Source: Thysanoteuthis rhombus (taxonomy: Eukaryota > Mollusca > Cephalopoda > Oegopsida > Thysanoteuthidae). From it: 64,000 nt of DNA. The stretch covers positions 62,844,960 to 62,908,959 of the forward strand of contig OY735207.1 in assembly GCA_963457665.1 (NCBI GenBank), given 5' to 3'. This document shows, piece after piece, positions 30,816 to 42,045 of the stretch (its first letter is position 1; each line of letters begins with the position of its first letter). Both the position numbers and the translations under genes were made by a program. The notes under the pieces were generated by a model. It saw only the letters and a program-made list of their open reading frames with translations. It was not told the DNA's origin and made no database searches.

Positions 30816-31335
30816 AAGTATCAAGTGGAGAATCACCCTAGGATGGCAAGCCTTTGGCTGAGCAAGCTCAACCTTCAAAAACAAGAAGATCCCATTTATC
30901 CCAAAAAGAAGAGTATACAACCAATGAATCCTTATGATAGTCACTTATGGAGCTGAAACATGGAACCTAATCAAGAGACCAACCTGCGAACTATGAAACG
31001 TGCAACGTGCACATGAAAGAATTATGCTCAACCTCACATGGAGAGACCACAAGACAGGGAGAAGACAGGGGTCAGGGACATCATAGAATTCAATAAAAAA
31101 ACTCAAATGGCAATGGGCTGGCCATGTCACAAGAATGGCTGACAACTGATGAACTTCATGACTCACAACATAGATCCCCAGAGATCACATACGCAACTGA
31201 CGCTGGCAGAGTACTTGATGGAGTTAGACAAATTCAGAAAATACTTGCTCTTCAACGCCCACGATAGAGAAGTGTGGCGAATCCTGAGGAAGGTCTATGT
31301 CACACGGCTGACATTAAGAGACTGATGATGATGAT
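30816..31335 (+). pseudogene. RTE-clade LINE 3' end nested in Rep-C
   Basis: Encodes W-AFG-type block (ATGGCAAGCCTTTGGCTGAG), KNKKIPFIPKRRVYNQ-type block, TYGAETWNLIKRP, ERIMLNLTWRDHKT, KLKWQWAGHVTRMADN and HDREVWRILRKVYV, ending (GAT)n at about 31322-31335. Many frameshifts. Rep-C sequence lies immediately on both sides, so this copy inserted into Rep-C. It faces the minus-strand copy at 29545-30490, head to head. Confidence 0.8.
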
Positions 31336-31510
31336 GTGATATGGTCAGAATGAATTCTATTTATGACATCACTGGCATTTCCCACAGGAAAACATCTAAA
31401 ACAGAGTAAGATATCCAAAATCATCTAGTTATTTGAGAATCTAGATTTTATTAATAAACCTGTCAAAATAAGGACCCCAAGAAGTCCAAAAAGCTTTTTT
31501 TCCGAGTTTG
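31336..31510 (-). repeat. Rep-C, right part
   Basis: ATGGTCAGAATGAATTCTAT, GACATCACTGGCATTTCCC, GAAAACATCTAAAACAGAGT and ATTTGAGAATCTAGATTTTA match the inverted start of Rep-C as at 36490-36600 and 54720-54830. Confidence 0.6.
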
Positions 31511-31667
31511 TAGACAAAATGGTATGGCCATGAGCACTGGGACATGCCAATAAATACAAGCACATATCATTAAAAGATAGAACCCTTCACCATCTTTGAT
31601 GACTAGGGTTGTTCAATTGAAGAAATACATAGTGAGAGAAGACCTTTCCCATGTACAGATATATATG

Positions 31668-31705
<38 letters not shown>

Positions 31706-32155
31706 AAAAACTATTCTCTTTACACAAAAGCTGCAACTTATAATATACAATTTACTGATAAAAGAGAAGGGTCAAAAAGATCTGAGTACTAAAATATTTT
31801 TTGAGGGCCAGGAATAAGATCCAAGTAACCAATGGTATTTCAATATTCTCAATAGAGTCTGAGAGTTCTGGCCTTTGGTCAGAAACAGACTTGCTGTCTA
31901 TCAGGTTGTCCCAGGTTTGAATGGTTGAAAACAAATTATATATAAAGAAAAACCTTTTAGGAGGATATATATACAATACATACATTACCAATGGAAGAAC
32001 GAATCATTCAAATGTAATTCTTATTAATAGCAATGGCCACAGAATCTTAAAAGTCATAGAAATCGTAGCTCTTGGTATATAATTCAAGAACAGAAAAGCT
32101 TTTATAGAAAGTGGAAATGGAAAAACAATATCCAAAAGAAACCTTTATTTGAAAA
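31511..32155. other. Non-coding stretch with a (TA)n array
   Basis: A TA run occupies 31655-31701. Small frames around it are not recognisable genes. Confidence 0.5.
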
Positions 32156-32160
32156 AATTA

Positions 32161-33290
32161 CAGTGCACAAAATAAGAGAACGGGCATACAATATCATTCC
32201 AATGATGAAGTTTACAAAATAAAAATTGATCTTTTGTGAATAATTTAACTAAATACAATTAGTACAGAGTATAGAGACTTTTATTAGCAATAACTTGAGC
32301 TCAACAACACCCACAGAATATTTTCCACAGATTGGGTGTTATTATTTTCATTCATCTTATAGTTTTTCCAATAAATTGGTTATAAAACTTTGGTTTCATT
32401 CCTTAACCTTGACTCCTGTTATCTTCCATTAGTTATTGATGGGATTGAAGTCAGGATTTGTGCAGGCCATCTTATGATTTCAATGTTCTCTTCTTCAAGA
32501 AGATATTTCACTCGTTCAGCAGTGAGACAGAGGACATTGTCCAACATAAAAATGGCTTGCTGGTTGGGACACATTTGGAGAAAAGGAGCGGCATGTGGCT
32601 TCACTAAGTTTAGATACACATTATCATTTACTGTTTATTATTTCTCACAATATGTCCAACACATTCAGAAGAGACCGTCCCTCCTACCATGACTCTTCCT
32701 CCTCCCATCTTAGCAGATTTTCAACACATTTTGGTTTAAGTCTGTGGCCTGTACAATGTCCAACTGTCTGCCTTCAATTCCAACTAAATTGAATTTACTT
32801 TCATTGCCAAAATGAACTTTACACTGATTTTCATCTTTTCAAACAACATGGGCTTCTCTATATTCTAGACAAACCCTATTCCTTTCCCCTATGATAGGTG
32901 TAGTAGCTGAGGAATAAGCTTTCAATCCAAATTCATTCAATCATTGGGCCACTGAATGGTGGCTTACCTCTTTAAGATCAGCTTTGATTTGTTTTGAAAT
33001 CCCTGATGCAGTGTTGAAGGGATCATTCATGACTTGTCTTGCAATTGCTCTGTCCTCCCTAAATCTTGTCTTACATGGCTGTGCAGCATTTTTTGGGAAC
33101 AGAAGATTTTGTTTCATCATACAATTTCTAAACTCTTGAAATCACACTCTTTAAACAGCACAGCTCTCTTGAAACTGCAGAGAAGGAAACACCAATAGTC
33201 TTCATCTTGACAATGTGTTGTCAAAGGTCTGCAGTCACTTTGACATGTTCTGACAAGTCTGGCAACTGATGCAACACTGAAAACATTGCC
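32161..33290 (-). pseudogene. Tc1-like transposase relic
   Basis: From about 33280 on the minus strand: TRFREDRAIARQVMNDPFNT and ASGISKQIKADLKEVSHHSV (about 33070-32960, the second helix-turn-helix and the start of the catalytic domain), YREAHVV, KVHFGNESKFNLVGIEGRQL, SVMVGGTVSS (the GGGSVMVWG block), then LNLVKPHAAPFLQMCPNQQA, IFMLDNVLCLTAERVKYLLE (family form Q-DNAPCHTA) and IEIIRWPAQILTSIPSITNG (family form WP--SPDLNPIE). The expected second catalytic Asp and third acidic residue are altered in these last blocks. Such enzymes insert at TA; the left end TA-CAGTGCAC at 32159-32168 fits a Tc1 terminus, but the right terminus was not found. Stops and frame changes make it dead. Confidence 0.8.
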
Positions 33291-33429
33291 AGTTATTGTT
33301 TAGTGTGGTCGATATTACCATATGCGTGTGAGAAACTTGTAAAATGAAACAATGGATAAAGCTATTTTTTCATTTTGTCTACTGCATTTTTTCAAATAAA
33401 AGTTTTCTTCCAATATCTAATTTTCCAAT

Positions 33430-33611
33430 ACACACACACCCACACACACCCACCCACACACACACACACATACACACTCACACACATATTCTGGAAAGCT
33501 TTACAGGTCTAATTACTGAACACATTAACAAAACTTTTTCAAAAATCTTTTTGTGTCACTTCAGTTACTTATTTCCTAATATCTATTTATATAATTCATG
33601 TAATTTCTTCA

Positions 33612-33659
<48 letters not shown>

Positions 33660-33667
33660 GGGGGGGG
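33430..33667. repeat. (CA)n, Rep-I copy, (TA)n and G10 run
   Basis: CA-rich array at about 33430-33488, then about 80 bases (33493-33575) that are the inverse of 4272-4352 (TGTGTCACTTCAGTTACTTA), then (TA)n at 33613-33657 followed directly by ten G at 33658-33667. Confidence 0.75.
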
Positions 33668-34229
33668 TAAAGCCAAGTGGCTCAGGTTCCATTGTATATG
33701 AGACTACAATTTTGTCTCCATTTCTTGAAAAGTCCATTGTTTACTATAATTGTTGAGAGTGCTAGCCAGATGCCAAGGGATAGATTGGAGGGCTCCGACT
33801 GCCCAGCTAGTAACCCATAGCTGAAGAAAGAAGTGGATTCATGCCTTTCTCAAGGTCATTGCCATGGGGTAAATGCAAACTGTCCAAGCCAGTGTTTTTC
33901 AATTCTGATCATTCTATAATCAAAAATAAATATTTCAACAAAGAAGCTAAGAACTCATATTGCAATTTAGAAGCTACGTTCTTATCCCACAAGAAGAGAT
34001 AACAAATCTGACAAATATGATGTCAAAAGAGTAAAAATTTAAAATCTGTAAATGGTGAGTTTACTGAATTTGTATGATAAGATATTATTGAAACGTCTAA
34101 ATCAATTGTATTAAGGCTTTTATTTACGAATAGAGGAGTCTTTTTACTTTTGTCGTGACCTCTTTTTAAAAAAACATGTAAAATTTAATAATCTAAAGAA
34201 GAAGGAGATCGGCTTCCCCACTGGGGAAT
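33668..34229. other. Non-coding stretch, nothing recognised
   Basis: CCAAGTGGCTCAGGTTCC at about 33672 looks faintly tRNA-like but has no properly spaced partner box. Confidence 0.35.
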
Positions 34230-34510
34230 TGAACCTTCCCTTTTTTTTCTCCCTCATCTTTTTTTCATCTCCTTTTCTTTTTTCTCTTTTCACATGATCC
34301 TTTTTCTTTTTCTCTCTTTTCTTCTGCTCTTCCAATGTCCTTTTCATTCTCTGATCCATCTTTTTTCTTCTCATATATTCTCCTCCCACTGCTTCCTTTC
34401 ATATCTGCTTTAGTTTTGCATTAGTTCCTTCTCCTCCTCCTTTTCTCTAACTCAACTCCCTCTTTCTTTTCCATTTTATTCCCCATCCTTGACTTTTCCT
34501 TGTTCTACTC
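34230..34510. repeat. CT-rich tract
   Basis: T- and C-rich run on the plus strand; the Lys/Arg/Glu-rich minus frame (34144-34389) is a composition artefact. Confidence 0.8.
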
Positions 34511-35657
34511 TCATTTACACAGCCTTGCAACATTACAGGAATCCATTCTTGAAGAATTTTCAACCAACCTCCCGCAACTTTTTGCAATCATTTTTTAAAA
34601 CCTTGCCTTAGACAACAAAACCTTTATTGCTATGATTTCAAAAACCCACTGAAAAACGTGTTTTTTTCTCCTTTCAAATTTATTGAATATGGATGACTTT
34701 TATGGGACCTTCTTGTGAATTTTATTATCTTTCCCCCATTTCCAAGCAATAAATGACCTTTTTTTTTATTTACTAAAGGAGCCCTGTCCCTCAATTTAAT
34801 ATCTTTTTTTTTGTATGCCATAGAGAGTTGCAACTAAGTAAAACATCCCAATTTCCATAATAGCGGTGCAAGGCTATTGAAAAATAATCCTGGATATTCA
34901 ATAGTAAAAAAAATAATAAAACACCAGAACAGATCCTTTGAATAAGAACTCACATTTGCTGTTTTGATAAGAGCAATGACCTCTTGGTTTAGAGCAGTGT
35001 TTGGGGTCCGCAGGCCACTAGGGGTCAGTCAAGTAATGCTTGGGGTCTGCAGCAGTGTTCCTTCTAAACTTGACATCGCGAATCTTGTAGCAGAGAAACA
35101 TCATCATACCGTCACATAGCTATCAAAAAACATTATTATCATACACAGGCCTGTACCATAATCAGAATTCAAATAAATGTAATCAGTGTAGAATACATTA
35201 TACTCTTGAAGGTCAAATATTGTCCGTTATCATAGTTTGTTGACAATAGTTTTCAAAGCTTTGAAACCAATGGTTCAGATGACTAAGGCTCCATTTGAGT
35301 ACCTCCTTAGGTGCTAGTTTGTCTCATACTATGAAGATCGTTAGAGTGCCAGGCCACACTTTCGTTCTTCATTGCAAAGGAAATTACTTGGCAGGACTGT
35401 ACTTCTCTCCAAGTATCATGTGACACCAAGAACTGAGTTACATAGTACCAGTCGCAGGATACTATCCCTCACCTGACTGAACTTTTCACTCTAATAACCA
35501 TCATGGCATGCCAGTGTTGAGACCCTGGTGAAGATATCTGTTAAAGGGACAGAGCCTGGGGATGAGTGTAAACTGGTGTGATTATTATCTGCACGGAAAA
35601 CAAAATTGGCAAAGATGAGGCTGTTAGTTTGAAAGAATCAATGAATAACAGGACTGG
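34511..35657. other. Non-coding stretch with possible hAT-like terminal words
   Basis: CAGTGTTTGGGGTCCGCAGG (from 34995) and GCAGTGTTCCTTCTAAAC (from 35051) resemble hAT terminal sequences beginning CAGTG, but no paired end or target duplication was identified. Confidence 0.3.
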
Positions 35658-35924
35658 TAATCACTCAATAGAAACCACAATTTGACCAATCTTTTTTGGC
35701 TGCATACCATGTGGGGGGTGATCAATGAGAAAAATGGAAAAAAGAGGTGATCAATGAATAAGTTACTTCTCGTGCCTATTGTTAGGCTGTGATCACTAAC
35801 AAAGTCTCAATTAGAAAAAACAAAAAAAACATTTTTCTCTTTCATACGTAGCCAGCCATTCAGACCATCTTAGAAACTGAAGAAAATATCCTGTATTGAC
35901 AGTTATGGTTGATGATTTCTAATA
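35658..35924 (+). mobile_element. Rep-A copy with internal deletion
   Basis: Both termini are present (AATCACTCAATAGAAACC and GGTTGATGATTTCTAATA), as are GGTGATCAATGAGAAAAATG, GTGATCAATGAATAAGTTAC and CTGTGATCACTAA, but the part between the A run near 35820 and CGTAGCCAGCC is missing, giving 267 bases. Confidence 0.75.
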
Positions 35925-35974
35925 AGGAAAGTTTGTTTCAGAAGTACAGACAGAAAAAAAAAAATCTTTATAGT

Positions 35975-36062
35975 AATTGTGTGGTTGGCTCAGTGGTTAA
36001 GCAAATGATTTGAGGCCAAAATGTCTGTCAGAGAAATTGATACATTCAATTTTTAAATAGTA
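35975..36062 (+). mobile_element. tRNA-like A box remnant
   Basis: TGTGGTTGGCTCAGTGGTTAAGC (35978-36000) is a good tRNA 5' half; the B box is poor (GAGAAATTGATACATTC). Probably a SINE head cut off by the RTE piece that follows. Confidence 0.4.
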
Positions 36063-36074
36063 TAACTGTATCTC

Positions 36075-36375
36075 AAACTGAGAACCATGCAATATACAAG
36101 GAGAGATCACAAGACAGAACACTATATTAGAGAAAAGACAGGAGACTGAGATATCATAGAATCCATTAAAAAGTCAGAAAATGATGGACTGGTCATATTG
36201 CAAAAATGAAAGACAACCGCTGGACATCATAACTCACAACATGAATATCTACGGATCAAATTTGAGATTGTGTGAAAAACTGGACAAGTTCAGAAAATAT
36301 TGGCTCCACAATGACCATGATAGGAAGGTCTGATATAACAAGGGGGGATGCTAAAAGTCTGCTGTAAATGATGAA
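36075..36375 (+). pseudogene. RTE-clade LINE 3' fragment
   Basis: CTGAGAACCATGCAATATAC, GAGAGATCACAAGACAGAAC, TATCATAGAATCCATTAAAA, GACTGGTCATATTGCAAAAA, ACTCACAACATGAATATC and AAATATTGGCTCCACAATG follow the C-terminal order of the family; the internal block after ACAAG is shortened. Confidence 0.75.
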
Positions 36376-36429
36376 GTATGGTGAGGGCAGACTATTTAAA
36401 AAGGTAAAAATAAGAAATAAAGTAAACTC

Positions 36430-36690
36430 ACCATCACAGTTGTTAATTGAACAACCGTTGCGTCAAAATTTGAAGTAAAAAAATTCCATTGAAGAATGAT
36501 CAGAATGAATTTTATTTATGACATAAATAGCATTTTCTACAAGAAAACATCTAATATAGCGTAAAAATTTTTTTTTTTCTAGAATCTATATGTTATTAAT
36601 AAATTCATTAAAAAAAACCCAAAAGGCCAAAAAACCTTTTTTCAAAAAAAAAAAATTTTTTTAGAAGGGTCAAGTGGAGTACTGATGCCA
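36430..36690 (-). repeat. Rep-C copy
   Basis: TTGAACAACCGTTGCGTCAA, AAATTCCATTGAAGAATGAT, CAGAATGAATTTTATTTATG, CAAGAAAACATCTAATATAG and TCTAGAATCTATATGTTATT match Rep-C in reverse, ending in a run of short A/T tracts. Confidence 0.6.
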
Positions 36691-37164
36691 ATTTTTTGCA
36701 ATTGTTTTGTACTAAAAACCTTTGGCATGAATTGGTATATAACAGGGAAGTTGGAGCCCTTCAGCCCTGTAAGGCAGTCCATCTTGGAGATCAGGTTAGC
36801 ACCACAACCTTGTGAAGTTATCTTAATTATTATTAAGACCAAAAACACTAAGGAGGAAAGAAAAAAAAGAGTATGGTGAACTTTTGTGCAGTCTTATTTG
36901 CTTGTACAGGTATCAGATTAAAAAAAGCTTTGCATGATTTTGATTTTGTTGGATCCTTCCTTTAGATACTTTGATTCAAAGATGAAGGATGCAAATCCAG
37001 CTTTACATTTAGAGTGTGATTTCATGGATGTAAGTGAGTTCCTGTCATTACCTTAAAAGTCAGGTTCCTTGCTTCACATCACAGACCATTACATGTGGCT
37101 TTATTTGGTTTTTAATCAAATCATCCTTGTAATAAAAAGGCATTGAGACTTTTTCCGTGTGTGT
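36691..37164. other. Non-coding stretch, nothing recognised
   Basis: No shared repeat or domain. Confidence 0.35.
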
Positions 37165-37690
37165 TGGTTTTCCTTCCGGGAAAGTATCCAACCATGTATT
37201 ATAAAAGAAAAAAAGTCTGCCTTGGTCAATGGTGCTTCAGTCTCCTTCAAAATAACCTCCTTGGGATCTCAAGCACTTATCCCAAGATCAATTTGACTTT
37301 TTAAAGCAGTCTGCTTTGGCTGCCTAACCTGATTCTCTTTAATCTCGTCCACGATCTGGAATCTCTTTAGAAATACTGGAAGTTGCAGGGAGCCAATATT
37401 GAATGGTATTTAGGCTTGTTTTTTTGCCAAAAACCGTGCACAAAATGTGAGTAATGACTTGCTCAGTCATAGCGAATGCAAGTCACACAATACAATAGCT
37501 CACTCAAATGCTACTCACTGCTCACTGAATGACTCCATAGGAGAGAGTGTGTTCATGAATGTGCAGTAAGGCCCTCTCTGATTGGTTGCAGAGTTGCATC
37601 AAGCCTGCACAACTGGCTCTAGAGATATTCAAAATGGCTGCATACTTCTGGATAGACCTCATACATACTTATGTATTTGTTAAGATTTCA
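37165..37690 (-). pseudogene. Mariner deletion derivative
   Basis: The ends are inverted versions of each other: TCCGGGAAAGTATCCAACCAT at the left (from 37176) and GAGGTCTATCCAGAAGTATG read inward from the right (about 37670). On the minus strand the right part is the leader (CTGCAACCAATCAGAGAGGG, ACTCTCTCCTATGGAGTCAT, GCTATGACTGAGCAAGTC) and the left part encodes WDKCLRSQGGYFEGD, matching the last residues of mariner transposases. At about 0.52 kb, most of the transposase is absent. Confidence 0.7.
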
Positions 37691-37800
37691 AAATGTGGCC
37701 TGCCTTGTGGCTGAAATAGTTATATATTTTCTATCAGGTTAGGGTTCAATCCTGAGTAAAAGCCAGGATTTCAAAATTAAATTTTAGGCAGGAAAGCCCT
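37691..37800 (+). mobile_element. tRNA-like SINE head
   Basis: TGGCCTGCCTTGTGGCTGAA precedes a good B box, GGTTAGGGTTCAATCCTGAG (37736-37755). No second clear copy was found in the window. Confidence 0.4.
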
Positions 37801-39483
37801 CCCCACTGGGAAGATTGACACAACACATTCTCCCTATCTTCATTTGGCCTTGCATTGTATTTAGCCAACCTTGGTGAATATTAAGATCAATTTAGTAAGC
37901 AAAAAATTTGGTTGAAATGGAAAGTCTGGAAGTAATTTTTAGCTTCAGATATGAAAAATATCTACTGGTTACTATCAGTAAATAAAGGAGATACAAAATA
38001 TGTACTAATTAGTAAAGCAGAGCAGGGGAAAGGGACGATTTGATGTGAGTGACTACATGTGACCAAACTCAATGTGGCCGACTCAGTGCTAGGACAGTTT
38101 GATGCAGCATTTATTACACGTTTATCAAATGACTATAAAAGAATGATATTCAATAAACAAAGAATGAGTAGACATTACTTTGACAGTAGAATCAATTCAT
38201 TTATAATTATAAGCTATTCCTTGCGAATATTCCAAAGGGGTCCTTTGTTTAGCCCTTAACTTGACGCTAGATTTTCATGTGTGGTATACTGGGAAGTAGT
38301 CCAGCATATTTATGAATAAATGCACAAAACTTTTCATATATAGATGTTCTATGTGTCCATGGAGAGAAAGAAGATTTGGAAAAATATGCGATAAACTTTA
38401 TGTGAATAAATTGTATAGAACCTGGGATATAACTGTTTTAAAGCATTGTTTGCACCGCAAAACAGCGTTTATGTATAAATCTACAATACAATGGATTTTG
38501 GGATTTGTGTGAGGCAAGTTTTCTAACAAATATATCACCATTTATATTGTTTATGTATATAAATTTTCTATTTGAATTTTTCTCCAGTCTTTCTTTTTTT
38601 CTGTTCTTGTTTTTGATGATAACTTCAATATTTCACAAGGTTTGTACTCTTCATTTCTAAACATGCTTTGTTCAACATGAAGAAGTCTGTATTGAATCAT
38701 ATCCACCTAAGGGGGCAGTGGCTCCAGCTGATGAAGCTTAAAGACCTATAGTAGGTTAACTTACTGCATAACTTTCTTACAGTAAGCTATATCAAAGTTC
38801 TTAGCACAGGTTAGCTTATCTTTTATGATATCAAAGTACCCATTTACTTACAGATATTTTTTTCTCATGTAATTAATGTAACTTCGGGCTTCACTTTTTT
38901 GGCAAGAAAAATAAAATATGTTGGCATTCATTGTATCGCAGTGAGTAAGATACAAAGAAATAAACGTATGGTTTGGTTTGAGTATTCAATAAAAAGTTTT
39001 CTCTTCATTTTCTCTTTAAATGAAGTGGCCAATATGTGTATCTGAATGCACCATAAAGAACCACAGAAATTAGTATTAGACATGCATCATGGATCAGACA
39101 GCTGTTCTGTTGGTTTCAAAAATAACAGAAATAATTACTCTTCAAGAGAAAGATTTTTGAATTTGATTAGAAGGCAATTATAGGATGACCTATATCCCCA
39201 CATTTGATTATTATTTTATCAGTGTGTCATTTGGATTTTTCTCTTGGGTAATTAAAATAGTTTAATTTTAGCATGTTTCAATTGAAAAAAAACCCAAAAA
39301 ACAGCATTTAAAAATTTTTTTTTCTAGAACAGTGATAAATGAAAAACAGAACTTCTCCCGTGATTATGTTGATGAAGTCCTATTGAAAATCAATCTCCAA
39401 CTGTCTAAAATTACACTTCCAAATTGCGCCACTTTACAGACAAAAAATATCAAATCTATTTAAATAATGATCAGTATGTCATT
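37801..39483. other. Non-coding stretch, nothing recognised
   Basis: Two 66-codon open frames (38059-38259 and 38312-38512) have varied composition, but I recognise no domain and see no splice or start context to support them. Confidence 0.35.
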
Positions 39484-39860
39484 TTTAGAAACAGTCAACA
39501 TAGGTTTCTTTAGTTTATAAGTTGGTCTGGCTCTGTTTGCATCATGCATACCGGTCGTATCAATTTACTCTTTATTATATCTTGGATAAATGTTTTGTTT
39601 TGTGAAAATTCACCTCTTAAATAGGTTTTTAGAAAGGAGTTCAATTTGCTATGAGATTTTTTACTTCATTGATAACTTAGTTTGAGTCCAGCAGCATTCA
39701 AGATTGTTTTTTTGAAATCAGGACTTTTTCCAGTGATCACTGCCCAACAAAAGGCAAGAAAGTTGCTTATTCATTATTCATCCCTTTTTCTATTTCTTAA
39801 TAGTTCTCCCCTACACAACATGCTGCTAAAAGGTCAAGCGACAGGTTCTATGGAGTGGCT
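39484..39860 (-). mobile_element. Rep-A copy
   Basis: TTTAGAAACAGTCAACATAGG start, AAGTTGGTCTGGCTCTG, GAAAATTCACCTCTTAAATA, GACTTTTTCCAGTGATCACT, GAAAGTTGCTTATTCATTAT and AAAGGTCAAGCGACAGGTTCT end. Confidence 0.75.
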
Positions 39861-40168
39861 AATGATTTCTTTGTTTCTCTGACTGTAACAATATACTCTT
39901 CTACTTAAAGGTAATAATTTTGCTGATGAAAACATCTCCAACCCAGCGTTTGGAACAATGAATTATCCAGCTTAAACAAGTTCAGTCACTTTTTAATTAA
40001 ACCTCGGATAAAATTGTTAAGATAAAGATATTTATTTACACTTTTAACAACTTTGAAGTATTGAAGAATCAAATCTTGAAGTAAGAGAACGTGAAGGAAC
40101 TATTTAAGTTCCACTGAATCAGGGATAGACATATTTACCAAATGCATTAATATATAAATTGGTATATT

Positions 40169-40279
40169 GCCAGTAATTCATAGCAGAGATTAGCACATTT
40201 GAGATCATCATCAAAAGAGATAGGAAAGCTCCCTTGATGATGATCTCGTTTGAGCTGACCTCTACTGTGTTTTACTGGC
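40169..40279. repeat. 111-base inverted repeat (hairpin), 46-base arms, 19-base loop
   Basis: Left arm 40169-40214 and right arm 40234-40279 match at 36 of 46 positions by direct count; the inner 14 bases, GAGATCATCATCAA against TTGATGATGATCTC, are perfect. Three of the ten mismatches would be G-U pairs if the plus strand were transcribed. The size is that of a microRNA precursor or a small foldback element. No copy elsewhere in the window. Confidence 0.75.
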
Positions 40280-40364
40280 AAACCTTTCTATCTCATCCTT
40301 CCATCTTTTATCTAGTCTTATTCTACTGTGTTTACTGTCCCATAGGCACCAATCGGTTAACCTT

Positions 40365-40408
40365 TTGCTCTCTCTCTCTCTCTCCATATATATACATATA
40401 TATATATA
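40365..40408. repeat. (CT)n then (TA)n microsatellite
   Basis: CTCTCTCT run followed by TATATATACATATATATATA. Confidence 0.85.
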
Positions 40409-40539
40409 GTTTCATTCAAAATTATTTCTTCTTTATAGAGTGCTGTTACCTAGGCATATTATCTGATTGTCACATGAGAGCCTTTTTTGTTCAATAAAAT
40501 ACATTGTCAGTGAAAAAAAGTGGTTTTTGTAGCATGTAT

Positions 40540-41145
40540 TACACGTAGACCTTCTCCAAGATTCGGCCGACCTCTTAAATTTGTCAGGCTTGTCATGCAA
40601 TAATACATTCTGTTGGCCACAATTTTGCATATGATCTCTGGGGATCCATGTTGTAAGTCTTGATGTCCAGCTGTTATATAACATTCTTACATGACCAGCC
40701 CACAGCCATTTGAGTTTTCTAATGGTTGCTATGATATCTCCTGTGCACCCTATGAGGTTGAGCAAGATTCTTTCCTGTGCTCGTTGCATGGTTCTCAGTT
40801 TGAGGGTTAATCTTTTGGTTAGATTCTATGTTTCAACACCTATAGGTGACTATTGGGAGGATGCATTGATTGTATACCCTTCTTTATTGGACTAGGGAGA
40901 TTTTTGTGTTCTTGAAAGTCAAGCTTGTTCCACCAAAAATGTGCCTAGCTATTATGATTCTTCACTTGATTTCTTCTTCTTTTGAGGATTTCATGGAGAA
41001 TTGTTGTCCTAGGTAGATGTAGACGTCTACTTTCTTCAGCTCTGTATTTTCCATTTTGGTCATTGGGTTCTTGTTCTCAATGTGTTTGTTGTACATGACA
41101 TTTGTTTTGCTGGAGTTCATGTGGAGAGTGACATTCCTGCTCTAT
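40540..41145 (-). pseudogene. RTE-clade LINE 3' part
   Basis: On the minus strand from about 41140: LHMNSSKTNVMYN, KKVDVYIYLGQQFSMKSSKE, RRVYNQCILPIVTY, NHATSTGKNLAQ-type frame slip, TIRKLKWLWAGHVRML, TTWIPRDHMQ and FKRSAESWRRST. Interrupted frames; the FADD region is not included. The right end abuts a short TA run at 41147-41163. Confidence 0.8.
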
Positions 41146-41654
41146 GTATATATATATATATATAATAAAATGCTGTATCTTGTTCGCCTTGGTTTATCTC
41201 ATTTTTTGGAGAACCATATATTACTCCTTAAATTCAAACAATTTGTTAGTCACAGTGACAGTTTCATTCAATGCCTGAGAATGTTTCAACTTCATTCTGA
41301 AAAGATTTCCCTCATACATGTCCAGAATCAGCTAGTTTTGATATTAGCATAGCATCAAGGAAAATTGATGCATATATTCCATTTGAACAATTGATGTTGG
41401 CTTACAACAGAAATTTCTATTATACTTAAAGAGACTATGATAAAATGTATGACAATTTTGAAATCAGAAAAATGCATAATAATTTTGCCCTGATCAAAGT
41501 TAGTCGTTTATAATGGTTGAAAGATTGATCAATTCTGAAATAGACAGCTTTTGAGTGACAATTGAATTAATTCATCTGACTTTTCATAATTGAGAGTAAC
41601 AATTTTGTTCATCTTGGAACATTGTCTGCATATCAACATGTCATTTCTGTATTG

Positions 41655-42045
41655 GGTGGCTCTTTAGCAATCTATATATATCTTTTTCGATCTATCTGAA
41701 TCAATTTCTTCCTATCTATTTATCTATCCAAATGAATTTCTCTTTTTATCAAACTATCTAACAAACTGAATCAATTCCATTGTATGTATATATCTATATA
41801 TCTATCCATCTGAATCAATTTCCATCTATATATTTATCTCTCTGAATCAATTTCTATCTCTCTGAATCAATTCCTATCAATCTATCTATCTGACAATTCC
41901 TATCTATTTATCTATCTAGGTCTTTCCACACCTATCTATCTATCTATTTATCTATCTATCTATCTAGCTAGCTGCATCAATTTCCCTCTCTATCTATCAG
42001 AATCAATTTCCACCTACCTATATATCTCTCTAAAATACGCATCCA
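41655..42045. repeat. (TATC)n-type array with a GAATCAATTTC spacer motif
   Basis: Degenerate CTAT/TATC tetranucleotides alternate with the word CTGAATCAATTTC at irregular intervals of about 21-60 bases (for example near 41697, 41769, 41810, 41843, 41863, 41968 and 41998), giving a compound minisatellite. Confidence 0.75.

Noticed and set aside
38059-38512. Two 66-codon frames in the repeat-poor stretch as possible exons
   Set aside because: No recognisable domain and no convincing splice or start context; frames of this length are expected by chance in 64 kb.
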